64,000 nucleotides of DNA from Anaerolineales bacterium (GTDB taxonomy: Bacteria; Chloroflexota; Anaerolineae; Anaerolineales; Villigracilaceae), in NCBI GenBank assembly GCA_030583885.1, contig CP129480.1, forward strand, positions 744,001 to 808,000, given 5' to 3'. This document shows, one piece after another, positions 24,129 to 33,577 of this stretch (within the stretch, counting starts at the first letter, position 1; each line of letters opens with the position of its first letter). The position numbers and the translations under genes were made by a program. Below the pieces are notes generated by a model. The model did not search any database. It was given only the letters and a program-made list of their open reading frames with translations, and had not been told where the DNA came from.

Positions 24129-24521
24129 ATGAAAAAAATCCTGTTTATACTTTTCATTTCCGCCTTCTCGCTTTCAGCGTGCGGAGGAGGAACCAGCAAC
24201 GAAATTTTCCAGATCTCAGACCCGGCAAAGCAACTTGAGGCTGCAGCCGGGAACGAGTTCAAAATTGTCATCGCCTCCAACCCGTCCACGGGCTATCACT
24301 GGGAACTTGTGGATGAATTGGACGGGAACATTGTGGAATTTGTATCGAGGGAGTATCGAGGCAGTGGCGAGGAGGCCATGCCCGGAAGCGGCGGCGTGGA
24401 TGTGTGGACCTTTAAAGCCCTTGCCGCAGGCGAAATACACATCACTCTTGGGTACTATCCGCCTTCGAACGACCCCGTGGAAGCGCAACAGACCGTCCTG
24501 TTTACTGTTATAGTAAAGTAG
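24129..24521 (+). CDS. Chagasin-like (I42) protease inhibitor lipoprotein 2
   Basis: The 130-residue protein has a lipobox signal (FSLSAC). Inhibitor loops are SNPSTGYHWEL, GSGGVDVWTF and GYYPPSND. The stretch ISDPAKQLEAAAGNEFKI is almost shared with paralogue 1 at 18219. The ATG at 24129 follows AAGGAG, only 10 bases after the kinase stop, so the two are probably one operon. Confidence 0.86.
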   Translation: MKKILFILFISAFSLSACGGGTSNEIFQISDPAKQLEAAAGNEFKIVIASNPSTGYHWELVDELDGNIVEFVSREYRGSGEEAMPGSGGVDVWTFKALAAGEIHITLGYYPPSNDPVEAQQTVLFTVIVK

Positions 24522-24534
24522 CACAAGCAAAAAG

Positions 24535-24569
24535 GGTCACACGGTTTCCAACGCCGATGGAGTGTGACC
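24535..24569. terminator. Stem-loop after I42 gene 2
   Basis: The arms GGTCACAC and GTGTGACC enclose a 19-base loop. There is no clear T-run, so termination is uncertain. Confidence 0.45.
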
Positions 24570-24596
24570 TGCCTTACAAATATAAGGAGGAAAGCC

Positions 24597-25304
24597 TTGA
24601 ATCGTCTCGTCCTGCTTGCAGGGCTTGTTTCGTTCGCATTGCTGTCCTGCAATCGTTCAGCATCCACCCCTGACCCAACTCCCCCGGTCATACCAACAAG
24701 CCAGCCAACTGGTACCTCCACGCCTACGGCCATACCCACACCCACCCTCGCACAGGTGAGGGTGCAAATAACAAGCGAGCGGGTCAACTGCCGCTATGGA
24801 CCGGGAACCGTATATCAACTGGTGAACGAATTGCGCCAGGGACAGGTTCTGCGCGCGGAGGGGCGCAACAACACTTCCACCTGGTGGTACGTCCGTGACC
24901 CCGGCAACCCCGGCGGTTTTTGCTGGGTGTCCGCCGACCTGGGCGAAGCGCAGGGCGAAACCGACCCGCTGCCCGTCATCCCCCCGCCCTTCGTCACGGT
25001 TACCAATCTGAGCCTGCGCGTGGAACCGAACCGCATTGTGGTGAATTGCGATCAATTCCCGCAGACGGTCTTCTTTGAAGCGCAGGTCTCCGCCAACGGA
25101 CCCACCCTGCTCACCTGGCGCTGGGAGGTCAGCACGGGCGTCTCGTCCGATGTCGGCGCGCTGGTCTTCGAGGAGGCGGGCACGCAGGTCATCAATGAGT
25201 ATTATCAAATCAACGCGCCGAATGAATACTGGGTAAAACTGTATATTTTGACCCCCAATGAAACTGTTCAACAAATCACCTTCCCCGTGACCTGCACACC
25301 TTAG
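24597..25304 (+). CDS. SH3-domain lipoprotein
   Basis: The 235-residue protein has a lipoprotein signal (LVLLAGLVSFALLSC), a Thr/Pro linker and an SH3 module (VNCRYGPGTVYQLVNELRQG, WWYVRDPGNPGGFCWV). An Ig-like C-terminal domain with two cysteines follows. I chose the TTG at 24597 because AAGGAGG lies six bases upstream; the GTG/ATG-type start at 24564 has no RBS. It is a paralogue of the truncated gene at the window start, and probably surface-exposed. Confidence 0.78.
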   Translation: MNRLVLLAGLVSFALLSCNRSASTPDPTPPVIPTSQPTGTSTPTAIPTPTLAQVRVQITSERVNCRYGPGTVYQLVNELRQGQVLRAEGRNNTSTWWYVRDPGNPGGFCWVSADLGEAQGETDPLPVIPPPFVTVTNLSLRVEPNRIVVNCDQFPQTVFFEAQVSANGPTLLTWRWEVSTGVSSDVGALVFEEAGTQVINEYYQINAPNEYWVKLYILTPNETVQQITFPVTCTP

Positions 25305-25309
25305 CGATT

Positions 25310-25343
25310 AAGGGTCTGAAGACCTTTGCGGTCCTCAGACCCT
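25310..25343. terminator. Bidirectional terminator
   Basis: AGGGTCTGA and TCAGACCCT arms lie between the convergent SH3 and DUF4230 genes. Confidence 0.75.
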
Positions 25344-25353
25344 GTTGTAACGA

Positions 25354-26019
25354 CTATTCGAAGAGCACGACCTTGTATCCAAGTGCGGTAAAGAACTTGA
25401 GCAGGTAGGCTTCGGCATTCCTCTGTCCCTGCACGAGAATGCCATCCTCCAGCGCGGCTCTGCGGATCTCGTCCTCCGCGATCTGGCGCGCCAGAGTCTC
25501 CAGGTCCACATTGCCCTTGGTCAGCAAGCCTGTATCGCGGTCATAGACATATGATTTTTCATTGTCCAGCGTTGCAATAAATATCTCGGTGGGAGGCAGG
25601 CGAACGTACAACACGCCGTTGTCCAGACGCATATCTCCGGGCTGCAGCTTCTCCATGTCGATCCCCGCGATCACAATGCCGTGCGCCACGAATAACAACC
25701 TGTCGCCAAATGCAAAGCCAAATGTGCCCTGCCCAATTTCGGCGGTGATGACCTTTTCCACGCTGTATTGAATGGTCTCCAGACGGGCCAGCGCGCGGAT
25801 CTCATTGATATATGTCACCGGGTCGGGGATGACGGTGGGGGTGGGGTTCATCAATTGTGACACCTGCGTCTGCAATGACTCGTTCGCCTCGTTTATCCCC
25901 TGGAATGGGGCCGTTGCCGCCGCTGCACTCTCGCGTACCGTCTCCACGATAAAATAGACGCCGGCCGCAAGCACCACCAGAATCAGGATGGACATGATCG
26001 TGTTAAATGTGTTTTTCAT
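25354..26019 (-). CDS. DUF4230-domain membrane-anchored protein
   Basis: In this 221-residue protein one N-terminal membrane helix (IMSILILVVLAAGVYFIVET) is followed by the DUF4230 region: INEIRALARLETIQYSVEKV, LLFVAHGIVIAGIDMEKL, VRLPPTEIFIATLDNEKSYV, YDRDTGLL. The family is widespread and of unknown function. It is divergently transcribed from the phosphonate-type binding protein. Confidence 0.83.
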   Translation of the reverse strand: MKNTFNTIMSILILVVLAAGVYFIVETVRESAAAATAPFQGINEANESLQTQVSQLMNPTPTVIPDPVTYINEIRALARLETIQYSVEKVITAEIGQGTFGFAFGDRLLFVAHGIVIAGIDMEKLQPGDMRLDNGVLYVRLPPTEIFIATLDNEKSYVYDRDTGLLTKGNVDLETLARQIAEDEIRRAALEDGILVQGQRNAEAYLLKFFTALGYKVVLFE

Positions 26020-26093
26020 GTGTATTTCAACCTTTCAAGAACTTGTCTTATTATAGCAACATCATTATGATTGTGCGCATACAGTCTTGCAAG

Positions 26094-27119
26094 ATGAAAA
26101 AAATCTTATTAGTGTTTTTCCTTACCCTTTTGGGATGTTCATTCCCTGTGCAGGTGACATTGGGGACTCCTGCACGTACGCCAACACTCGAAGCGACTCC
26201 CAGGCCCTCAGCATCTCCGTGGGAGACACAGACGCCTCCCGCCCCGCCCGAAATTGGCACGGACCAAAATCCTTTGATCCTCGCCCTGGCACCGTCGCTG
26301 CGCCCCTCGGACGAAATGATCGCGGCGGGGGAATCGATCGCCGCCTTCATCCAATCACGGACAGGCTATCGGGTGGTGACGGTGGTCCCCGCCTCCGAGC
26401 AGGCGCTTGTGGAAGCCTTTTCCAAAAACAACGCGCATATCGCCTCCCTCTCGCCATACGGCTATGTATTTGTACGTGAAGATAACACGGCTGTCGCCCT
26501 GCTGGCAAGAGTGCGCGATGGACAGGCCTTCTACGGCACGCAGATCATCGCCAACCGCAAAAATGATTTCATCTCGTATTACGACGCGGTCCGTGACGAG
26601 AACACAGCGGAGGCGGCCAGTGCCTTAAGGCAATTTGACCAGAAGAAAGCCTGCTGGAGCGACGAGGTCTCACCGTCCGGGTATGTGGTGCCGCTCGGGT
26701 TGCTGAACCAGGCCAAGGTCCAGATACGAGGCGGGGCATTTTTGGGAGGTCAGCCGAGCGTGGTACGCGCGGTATATGCGGATGACATCTGCGACTTCGG
26801 CGCAACCTTCGTGGATGCGCGCAATTCGCCCGCGCTCGAAGCGGATTATCCGGATGTGCTGGACAGGGTCATCGTGGTGTGGCGCGTCCCGAATATCATC
26901 CCTTATGAAAATATTTCGATCGCCACCTCCCTGCCGTTCGAGATGCGGCGCGTGATCCAGCGCGCGTTCATTGACCTGATGCTCACAACCGATGGCAAAT
27001 CCGCAATGCAGACCGTGTATGGAATTGACGCCCTGCAAGTGGTGGAGGATGCCGCCTACGCAGAGTTTGCCGCGTATGTGAAGGCTGCGGGTCTGGAGCG
27101 GCCGACTTTGATAAAATAG
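26094..27119 (+). CDS. PhnD-type phosphate/phosphonate-binding lipoprotein
   Basis: The 341-residue protein has a lipoprotein signal (ILLVFFLTLLGC), a Pro-rich linker, then a periplasmic-binding fold with LILALAPSLRPSDEM, AYSxYGY-like SLSPYGYVFVRE and a DICDFGATFVD segment, as in PhnD/SsuA-like proteins. No ABC permease or ATPase genes adjoin, so it may serve a distant transporter or a sensory role. The ATG at 26094 was chosen because the signal peptide begins there. Confidence 0.78.
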   Translation: MKKILLVFFLTLLGCSFPVQVTLGTPARTPTLEATPRPSASPWETQTPPAPPEIGTDQNPLILALAPSLRPSDEMIAAGESIAAFIQSRTGYRVVTVVPASEQALVEAFSKNNAHIASLSPYGYVFVREDNTAVALLARVRDGQAFYGTQIIANRKNDFISYYDAVRDENTAEAASALRQFDQKKACWSDEVSPSGYVVPLGLLNQAKVQIRGGAFLGGQPSVVRAVYADDICDFGATFVDARNSPALEADYPDVLDRVIVVWRVPNIIPYENISIATSLPFEMRRVIQRAFIDLMLTTDGKSAMQTVYGIDALQVVEDAAYAEFAAYVKAAGLERPTLIK

Positions 27120-27124
27120 TGCGG

Positions 27125-27775
27125 ATGTTAAAACGAAGTTTGAAGTTCCTTTGGCGCACTGCGCTTGTATTGAGTCTCCTGATCCTGATCGGGTTGTTCG
27201 CCCCAAAATTCGCAATGCAGATCTTCGCAGTGCCGCGCACATTTAGTGTGGAGGAGGTTCGCTCAACACGCGTGGCCATCGTCTTCGGCGCGGGTCTGCT
27301 GCGCGACGGCTCGGCCGGCCCGGTGTTGAGTGACCGCGTACAGACGGCTGTGCAGTTGTACGAGCAGGGCAAAGTGGAGAAGCTCCTGATGAGCGGAGAC
27401 AACCGCTTCGTCGAATACAATGAACCGGAAGCCATGCGCCAATATGCGCTCCAGCGCGGCGTTCCAAATGAAGACATCGTGCTGGACTACGCAGGACGCC
27501 GCACCTACGATACCTGTTACCGCGCGAAACACATCTTCGGTGTGGAGCAGGCAATCCTGGTCACGCAGGCATTCCACATGCCGCGTGCGTTGTTCCTGTG
27601 CAGTTGGTTCGGCCTTGAATCCACGGGCGTGGAGGCGGATAACCGTTATTTCCTGAAACGCTCGCGCGCGTACTGGAACTTCCGCGAATTGTTCGCCGCC
27701 TTCCAGGCTGTGTGGGATGTGCTGGTGACAAAGCCCCTGCCCGTGCTGGGCGAGCCGGAACCGATATTCGAATGA
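27125..27775 (+). CDS. SanA/YdcF-family (DUF218) membrane protein
   Basis: The 216-residue protein has an N-terminal anchor (ALVLSLLILIGLFAP), then the DUF218 core: VAIVFGAGLLRDGSAGPVLS, KVEKLLMSGDN, EPEAMRQYAL, DYAGRRTYDTCYRA, LVTQAFHMPRALF. SanA homologues affect envelope barrier function; the chemistry is unproven. A GTG at 27119 overlaps the preceding stop and is an alternative start, so coupling to the binding-protein gene is likely. Confidence 0.85.
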   Translation: MLKRSLKFLWRTALVLSLLILIGLFAPKFAMQIFAVPRTFSVEEVRSTRVAIVFGAGLLRDGSAGPVLSDRVQTAVQLYEQGKVEKLLMSGDNRFVEYNEPEAMRQYALQRGVPNEDIVLDYAGRRTYDTCYRAKHIFGVEQAILVTQAFHMPRALFLCSWFGLESTGVEADNRYFLKRSRAYWNFRELFAAFQAVWDVLVTKPLPVLGEPEPIFE

Positions 27776-27887
27776 AAACCCGTCATACCCGGCGCGGTCG
27801 CTCATTGTGCTTTTTAGAAACGATAAGGCGCAATGTATGCCGGCAGGCACGATATCGTTGTATAATTTGGATCGAAAGCGAGTCAAA

Positions 27888-28094
27888 ATGACAGTGTTGA
27901 GAGAATTACAGGCGCAATACATCACGGATGAATCGGGCAAAAAAACCGCCGTTATTCTTCCCATCGAAGAATTCGAGGAACTGCTGGAGGATTTGGAAGA
28001 CCTTGCAGTCTTGGCGGAACGGCGTGAAGAACCAGTCCTCCCGTTCGAAGAAGTGATTGCGAGGTTGAAGCAGGATGGCTTCCTTCCAAATTGA
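27888..28094 (+). CDS. RelB/Phd-like antitoxin
   Basis: The 68-residue protein YITDESGKKTAVILPIEEFE then ELLEDLEDLAVLAERREEP has the pattern of antitoxins paired with RelE. It overlaps the toxin gene by 20 bp. A start at 27807 is possible but lacks homology. Confidence 0.83.
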   Translation: MTVLRELQAQYITDESGKKTAVILPIEEFEELLEDLEDLAVLAERREEPVLPFEEVIARLKQDGFLPN

Positions 28095-28335
28095 GTGGAA
28101 ACAATCCGCTCTGAAAGAACTTCAGAAACTGCCGCGACAAATTATCCCAAGGATTGTCGCGGCAGTCGGTGATTTATCGCAGAATCCATACCCGCACGGG
28201 GTAAGGAAACTCGTCGGTTCCGAACGTTCCCATCGAATTCGAGTTGGGGAGTACCGGGTAATATACGAAGTGTTCGAAAACAAGCTTGTCATTGAAATTA
28301 TAAGAGTTCGCCATCGTAAGGATGCATATAGATGA
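28075..28335 (+). CDS. RelE/ParE-family toxin
   Basis: The 86-residue protein has IEWKQSALKELQKLPRQI, GVRKLVGSERSHRIRVGEYR and VIYEV-IIRVRHRKDAYR motifs of RelE mRNA interferases. C-terminal Arg/His/Tyr residues are intact, so it is probably active. The stop overlaps the next gene by 4 bp. Confidence 0.88.
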   Translation: MASFQIEWKQSALKELQKLPRQIIPRIVAAVGDLSQNPYPHGVRKLVGSERSHRIRVGEYRVIYEVFENKLVIEIIRVRHRKDAYR

Positions 28336-28907
28336 ATATGAACCGTGAAGAAGCCCTTGCCCTTGTGCGTGAATTTGTAAAAAATGAAGGTCTGGTGCGC
28401 CACATGCTGTCTGTGGAGGCCGCCATGCGTTTCTATGCGGAGAAGTATGGCGAGGATGTCGAGCTGTGGGGGTTGCTCGGCCTGCTGCACGATTTCGATT
28501 GGGAGGTCCACCCAACCCTGGAGGAGCATCCGCAAAAGGGATCAGCGATCCTGCGCGAGCGCGGCGTGAGCGAGGAGATCATCCAGGATATTTTGAGTCA
28601 TGCGGACCATACCGGCATCCCGCGCGACACCGTCCGCAGGAAGGCGCTCGCCGCCTGTGATGAAATTACGGGGCTCATCACCGCCGTCGCGCTGGTGCGC
28701 CCGTCCCACTCGTTGTATGATCTTGAAGCAAATTCCGTCAAAAAGAAGTGGAAGGACAAAGCCTTCGCCGCCGGCGCCTCGCGCGAGGAGATGACCCATT
28801 CCGCGCAGGAATTCGGGATCGACCTGTGGGAGCATGTCGGCAACGTCATTATCGCCATGAGAAGAATCGCGCCCGAGTTGGGACTGGCCGGTACCATCCA
28901 GCAATGA
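28332..28907 (+). CDS. HD-domain hydrolase
   Basis: The 191-residue protein carries HMLSVEAAMRFYAEKYGED, then LLHDFDWEVHP (HD motif), HPQKGSAILRERG, ILSHADHTGIPRD and DEITGLITAVALVRP. These form the metal-binding His/Asp set of HD phosphohydrolases. The substrate is unknown; such stand-alone HDIG-like proteins are often nucleotide hydrolases. The start overlaps relE by 4 bp, an odd fusion of a housekeeping-like gene with a toxin operon. Confidence 0.83.
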   Translation: MNMNREEALALVREFVKNEGLVRHMLSVEAAMRFYAEKYGEDVELWGLLGLLHDFDWEVHPTLEEHPQKGSAILRERGVSEEIIQDILSHADHTGIPRDTVRRKALAACDEITGLITAVALVRPSHSLYDLEANSVKKKWKDKAFAAGASREEMTHSAQEFGIDLWEHVGNVIIAMRRIAPELGLAGTIQQ

Positions 28908-28908
28908 C

Positions 28909-29577
28909 ATGTGGATCAAACGCCTCGACCTCCTGACCTCCGATCTGATCGCCCAGCGGGACTTTTTCGCCAACGTGTTGGAGTTGCCGTCCCACCTCGA
29001 AAGCGACTCCCTGCTGGTCAAAGCCGGTAAAACGGAGCTGGTCTTCACCCCGGCTGCGCCCAACTGGGAGGGCGCGTATCATTTTTGCTTCAACATCCCT
29101 GAAAATCAATTTCGGCAGGCCAGGGCATGGCTTTCAAAAAGGATCCCTCTTTTGAAGGATGAAAAAGGGAACTCCGAATTCAACAGCCGGGTCTGGAATG
29201 CAACCTCCCTGTATTTCAAGGATTCGGCAGGGAACATCCTTGAATTCATCGCACGGCATGACCAGAAAAACGCGGTGGAAACCCCGTTTAACAGCGAACA
29301 GATCTTGCAGGTCAGTGAAATTGGAATCCCCTCAAAGGACGTCGTTTCATTTGCCGGGGAATTATGTGAAAAATTGGGGATACACGTCTATAAACAGGAT
29401 TTCGACGATACATTTACCCCCATCGGTGACGAGGATGGTTTGTTGATCCTGCCTGTGGAAAACCGCATCTGGTACCCAAACACAGGTGTCCCCGCACGGA
29501 TGCTATCCATTAGGGTGGACGTGGACGTGCATGGAAAATCGTTCACCATCCGCGGCCTGCCGTATGAGATAGGTTGA
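28909..29577 (+). CDS. VOC (glyoxalase/dioxygenase-fold) protein
   Basis: The 222-residue protein has two beta-alpha-beta-beta-beta modules. The first runs IKRLDLLTSDLIAQRDFFAN to LYFKDSAGNILEFIARHD with the terminal Glu metal ligand; the second resembles ILQVSEIGIPSKDVVSFAGE. It is probably metal-dependent, substrate unknown. It follows the HD gene by one base. Confidence 0.8.
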   Translation: MWIKRLDLLTSDLIAQRDFFANVLELPSHLESDSLLVKAGKTELVFTPAAPNWEGAYHFCFNIPENQFRQARAWLSKRIPLLKDEKGNSEFNSRVWNATSLYFKDSAGNILEFIARHDQKNAVETPFNSEQILQVSEIGIPSKDVVSFAGELCEKLGIHVYKQDFDDTFTPIGDEDGLLILPVENRIWYPNTGVPARMLSIRVDVDVHGKSFTIRGLPYEIG

Positions 29578-29614
29578 CCCTCCCGCCTCTGCGAAAACCT
29601 CCTCAAAACCATAA

Positions 29615-29653
29615 GAAAGTCCTCTGAATTCCTTTGAACTCAGAGGACTTTCC
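29615..29653. terminator. Bidirectional terminator
   Basis: AAAGTCCTCTGA and TCAGAGGACTTT arms lie between the convergent VOC and gyrA-type genes. Confidence 0.82.
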
Positions 29654-29658
29654 AAAAC

Positions 29659-32319
29659 TTATTTCTTTTTCTTCTTCAAAGGCTTTGAAACCTTCCTTGT
29701 TGGTCTCTTCACCTGGGATTTCTTTTTTGCAGGCGGCTTTGCCTTTGTCGTTTTCTTCGCCGCAGGCTTGGCAGCCTTCTTCTTTCTACTTTCCACTCTC
29801 TTTCCAGCCTTTTCTTTCCCCTTCGGGGACGATGTCCTCTTTTCTTCTTTCCTCCCTACCACCTTCTGTACTCCAAGGAATCTCTCCACCGTCCAGCCGA
29901 CGTTGACCGAGAGCACCGCTTCGCCGGGCTTGACCTCCACGACCGGGTCACCCTTGGAGGCTGCGCGTTTGCGCACACCGGCCGCATCCAGCCTTGCGGA
30001 CTTTGGCGCGCCCTTGCTCATGTGGATGGTGGCGACGTGGTTCGGTTTTCCGCTGGCGACGGCGGCCAGCGTAACCTTGCCGGGCAGGTCCCATGCGACG
30101 ACGCCCTTGCCGTAGCGTCCCTGCACGGGAAAGTCCTTCGGGTCAACCCGTTTGGCTTTACCGTCGCCCGCCAGCAGGAAAATATCCCCTTCGGCCGGCA
30201 GGATCTCCATGCCCGCCACTTCGTCCTTCTCCTCCAGTTTGATGCCGTTCACGCCGGCGGCGACGAGCCCCATCGGGCGCACGTCATCCTCCTTGAAGCG
30301 GATCGCCATGCCGCTGGAGGTGGCGAGCAAAATCTCCTTCTTTTTGCCGTCCGTCAAACCGACCCAGCCGAGCCGGTCGCCTTCATTCACGCGTACCAGC
30401 GTAAATGCCTGCGAGGAGGGGCCGGGCAATTCGTTGATCAAGGTTTTCTTGACCATGCCGAAGCGCGTGGCGGTCAATACACAGGTCTCTTCACCCAATG
30501 CAGACTTGCCGGCCGGCAGTGAAAACACAGCCGCAAGCGGATCGGTATCGGTCAACGGCGAAACCTTGTAATATGCCGAGCCCTGGCTCAACTTGTTCGT
30601 TTCAGGGATCAAATGCGCGGCGACCGCGGCGGCTTTGCCCAGTTTGCTCACAAAGTAGATCGTATCGGTGGTGGAAGCCTTCACCAAAAATCTCGGGGCG
30701 TCGTTGCCGGAATGGCGCGGCTGCTTGTCGTCCGCCGTGCGCGAGACGAGCCCGTCGTTCGTGACGCCGATCCACACGGTCTGGTACGGTAGAAGGTCGG
30801 ACGTTGTCAGCGATCTTGTAGCTTTTGTGCCCTCCTTCAAATTGATGATCTGTGTGCGGCGTTTGTCTGCATACGCAGCTTTTACCTTCAACAACTCGTC
30901 CGCAACCACGCCGCGCATCAATTTCGGGGATTTCAACAGGGCCGTTAATTCCTTGATCAACCCGCTGACTTCCCTGTATTCGGTTTCGATCTTTTTGCGT
31001 TCCAATGCAGCCAGCCGGCGCAGCTGCATATCGAGGATCGCGTTCGCCTGCAATTCCGTCAGTTTGTAACGCTTCATCAGTTTAGCCCGCGCAGTTTCAA
31101 CGTCCGCGGCGGAGCGGATGATGTTGATGATCTCATCCAGATTCTTTAATGCGGTCAGATATCCTTCAAGGATGTGCGCGCGCGCCTTTGCTTTTTCCAG
31201 GTCGAACTCGGCGCGCCGCTTGACGACCGTGATCCTGTGTTCCACATAGACTCGCAGGGCCTGCTTGAGGGTTAACGTGCGCGGCTCGCCGTCCACCAGC
31301 GCCAGCAGGTTGATGCTGAACGTGGTTTGCATCGGCGTGCGTTTGTACAGGTCGCGCAGGACGATCTCCGGGTTCGCATTCTTCGTCATCTCCAGCACGA
31401 TGCGCATACCCTGACGGTCCGATTCATCGCGCAGATCGGACAGTCCCTCGAGATGACCATCACGCGCCAGCTCGGCAATGCGCTCGATCAAACTGGACTT
31501 GTTGACCTGATACGGCAACTCGGACACAATGATGCGGCTCTTGCCGCGCTCCATCTCTTCGACATGCGCCTTCGCCTGCACGGTCACCCGTCCGCGCCCC
31601 GACCCATACGCGGACTCAATGCCTTCCTCACCCTTTTCCTGAATGATCAGACCGCCGGTTGGGAAGTCCGGTCCCTGCACGAATTTCATCAACTGTTCGA
31701 CATCGATATCGTCGAGCTTTTCCCACCTGTTGAGCATGTACACAAGCGCATCGACAATTTCCCCCAGGTTGTGCGGCGGTATGGAGGTTGCCATGCCGAC
31801 GGCAATACCCGTCGCGCCGTTCACCAAAAGGTTTGGTATTGCGGCCGGAAGAACGCCCGGTTCTTCGAGCGTGTCATCGAAGTTCGGGACGAAGTTAACC
31901 GTGTTCTTGTTCAGGTCGAAAAGGATATCGAGCGCGGCGCTGGTCAGGCGCGCTTCGGTGTAGCGCATCGCGGCGGGCGGGTCGCCGTCCACCGAACCAA
32001 AGTTCCCCTGGCCATCCACCAGCAGGGTGCGCAGGGAGAAATCCTGCGCCATGCGCGCCATGGCTTCGTAGACCGCCGAGTCGCCATGCGGATGATATTT
32101 GCCCAGCACCTCGCCCACGATACGCGCGGATTTCTTGTATGCCGTATCGGCGCGGATGCCCATGTCGTACATCGCATACAGGATGCGTCTCTGCACGGGC
32201 TTAAGTCCATCGCGGGCATCGGGCAATGCACGCGCCACGATCACGCTCATGGCGTAATCGAGATACGACTGCTGCATTTCAGTGTCAATGTCTATTTTTC
32301 GTACGATACCGAGTTCCAT
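29659..32319 (-). CDS. gyrA: DNA gyrase subunit A-type topoisomerase with basic C-terminal tail
   Basis: The 886-residue protein has the catalytic Tyr at about 120 ([10 protein letters not shown]) and the winged-helix region [20 protein letters not shown], with Ser81 and Glu85 at the quinolone-pocket positions. A C-terminal beta-pinwheel carries a GyrA-box-like QGRYGKG (QRRGGKG in E. coli). The last 60 or so residues form a Lys/Ala/Pro-rich H1-like tail ([20 protein letters not shown]). The altered box leaves a ParC assignment possible. The start at 32319 was chosen by homology ([15 protein letters not shown]). No gyrB or parE is in the window. Confidence 0.9.
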   Translation of the reverse strand: MELGIVRKIDIDTEMQQSYLDYAMSVIVARALPDARDGLKPVQRRILYAMYDMGIRADTAYKKSARIVGEVLGKYHPHGDSAVYEAMARMAQDFSLRTLLVDGQGNFGSVDGDPPAAMRYTEARLTSAALDILFDLNKNTVNFVPNFDDTLEEPGVLPAAIPNLLVNGATGIAVGMATSIPPHNLGEIVDALVYMLNRWEKLDDIDVEQLMKFVQGPDFPTGGLIIQEKGEEGIESAYGSGRGRVTVQAKAHVEEMERGKSRIIVSELPYQVNKSSLIERIAELARDGHLEGLSDLRDESDRQGMRIVLEMTKNANPEIVLRDLYKRTPMQTTFSINLLALVDGEPRTLTLKQALRVYVEHRITVVKRRAEFDLEKAKARAHILEGYLTALKNLDEIINIIRSAADVETARAKLMKRYKLTELQANAILDMQLRRLAALERKKIETEYREVSGLIKELTALLKSPKLMRGVVADELLKVKAAYADKRRTQIINLKEGTKATRSLTTSDLLPYQTVWIGVTNDGLVSRTADDKQPRHSGNDAPRFLVKASTTDTIYFVSKLGKAAAVAAHLIPETNKLSQGSAYYKVSPLTDTDPLAAVFSLPAGKSALGEETCVLTATRFGMVKKTLINELPGPSSQAFTLVRVNEGDRLGWVGLTDGKKKEILLATSSGMAIRFKEDDVRPMGLVAAGVNGIKLEEKDEVAGMEILPAEGDIFLLAGDGKAKRVDPKDFPVQGRYGKGVVAWDLPGKVTLAAVASGKPNHVATIHMSKGAPKSARLDAAGVRKRAASKGDPVVEVKPGEAVLSVNVGWTVERFLGVQKVVGRKEEKRTSSPKGKEKAGKRVESRKKKAAKPAAKKTTKAKPPAKKKSQVKRPTRKVSKPLKKKKK

Positions 32320-32444
32320 TGAAAATCCTTTTAACCACGAAGTGTCACGAAGGCACACAAAGGTAAAAGCAAAAATCTTTGTGACCCTTTGTAGTGAATT
32401 AATGTTCTATTGCGGGGCAATCTTACGGGCAAAGAGGAGATGCG

Positions 32445-33530
32445 TCAAGTGGAACGTTTTCTTCCCCAATATGATCTCACTGCGATGATGACAATCACAA
32501 GAAATGTCAACGGGATGTAGAACAGGGAAAATAATTTCACCGCAGTCAGCGTCGCGCTTTGCGCGGCCTGTAAAATAAGATAAGCCGTGTACAAAAGATA
32601 ATACGAGAACAGCACACCGCCTTCCAAGCGCGAGATCTTATTATCAATGTAAAACACAGGCAGGCTGACCACCGCCACAAAAAGCATCACAAGGAAATCG
32701 AAGCGCAAGACCTGTCCGGAAATGTTGATTCCGCCGGGGGAAAGCATGCCCGCAATGCCGAGCACACCGAGCAGATTATAGATGTTGCTTCCCACCGCGT
32801 TGCCGACGGCAATATCGCTTTCTCCCTTAACTGCCGCAATAATGGATGTGGCCACCTCAGGCAGGGACGTGCCAACCGCCACGATCGTCAAACCGATGAT
32901 CAGTTCGCTTACACCCAACGCCTTTGCAATGGAAGTTGCAGAATCCACCAGCCAGCGCGCGCCCAACACCAGGAATCCCAGTCCGACAACGATGAAGGCA
33001 ACATATTTCAGGATGTTCGCAGAGGTAGCCGCTTCTTTTTGCGCGAATTCCTGCGCATACTCCTGGTGAACCGTCCCGTTCTCCTTGCGGCTCTGGCGCA
33101 GGGAAAAAATCGTGTACGCAACGACACCGATGAACAGCACCGCGCCATCCATCGATCCAAGGCGGCCATCGAGCACGAGGAGGTAGGTTAATAGGGAAAT
33201 ACCGATCATGATGGGCGCATCCAAACGGATGAGCTGCTGTGCGATCAGGATCGGCGCGATCATGGCGCTGACCCCGAGAACGAACAGGATATTGAAAATA
33301 TTCGAGCCAAGCACGTTCCCAATGGTCAGGTCCCCCTGTCCGCTGGCGGCGGCTTGGAGCGAGACCGCGATCTCCGGCGATGCGGTGCCAAGCGCAACGA
33401 TGGTCAACCCGATGACAAGGGGAGATACGCCAAACGCCGCAGCAAGCCGCGAAGAGCCGCGCACAAGCAGTTCCGCGCCGACAACGAGGACAATTAATCC
33501 CAGGATGAAGAGGAGAATGGTGACAGCCAT
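32445..33530 (-). CDS. Calcium/sodium antiporter (CaCA, YrbG-like)
   Basis: The 361-residue protein has two inverted alpha-repeats. The first is GLTIVALGTASPEIAVSLQA with GNVLGSNIFN; the second is GLTIVAVGTSLPEVATSIIA with GNAVGSNIYN. These hold the Glu and Asn/Ser ion ligands. About ten membrane helices are present, with a hydrophilic loop (QSRKENGTVHQEYAQEFAQ) in the middle. It exports cations against Na+ or H+. IS copy B begins 48 bases upstream of its start, so its native promoter may be affected. Confidence 0.92.
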   Translation of the reverse strand: MAVTILLFILGLIVLVVGAELLVRGSSRLAAAFGVSPLVIGLTIVALGTASPEIAVSLQAAASGQGDLTIGNVLGSNIFNILFVLGVSAMIAPILIAQQLIRLDAPIMIGISLLTYLLVLDGRLGSMDGAVLFIGVVAYTIFSLRQSRKENGTVHQEYAQEFAQKEAATSANILKYVAFIVVGLGFLVLGARWLVDSATSIAKALGVSELIIGLTIVAVGTSLPEVATSIIAAVKGESDIAVGNAVGSNIYNLLGVLGIAGMLSPGGINISGQVLRFDFLVMLFVAVVSLPVFYIDNKISRLEGGVLFSYYLLYTAYLILQAAQSATLTAVKLFSLFYIPLTFLVIVIIAVRSYWGRKRST

Positions 33531-33577
33531 GTTGAATTATGTTTTCCCGTTTTTTGATTTAAGACATGGATGATTAT

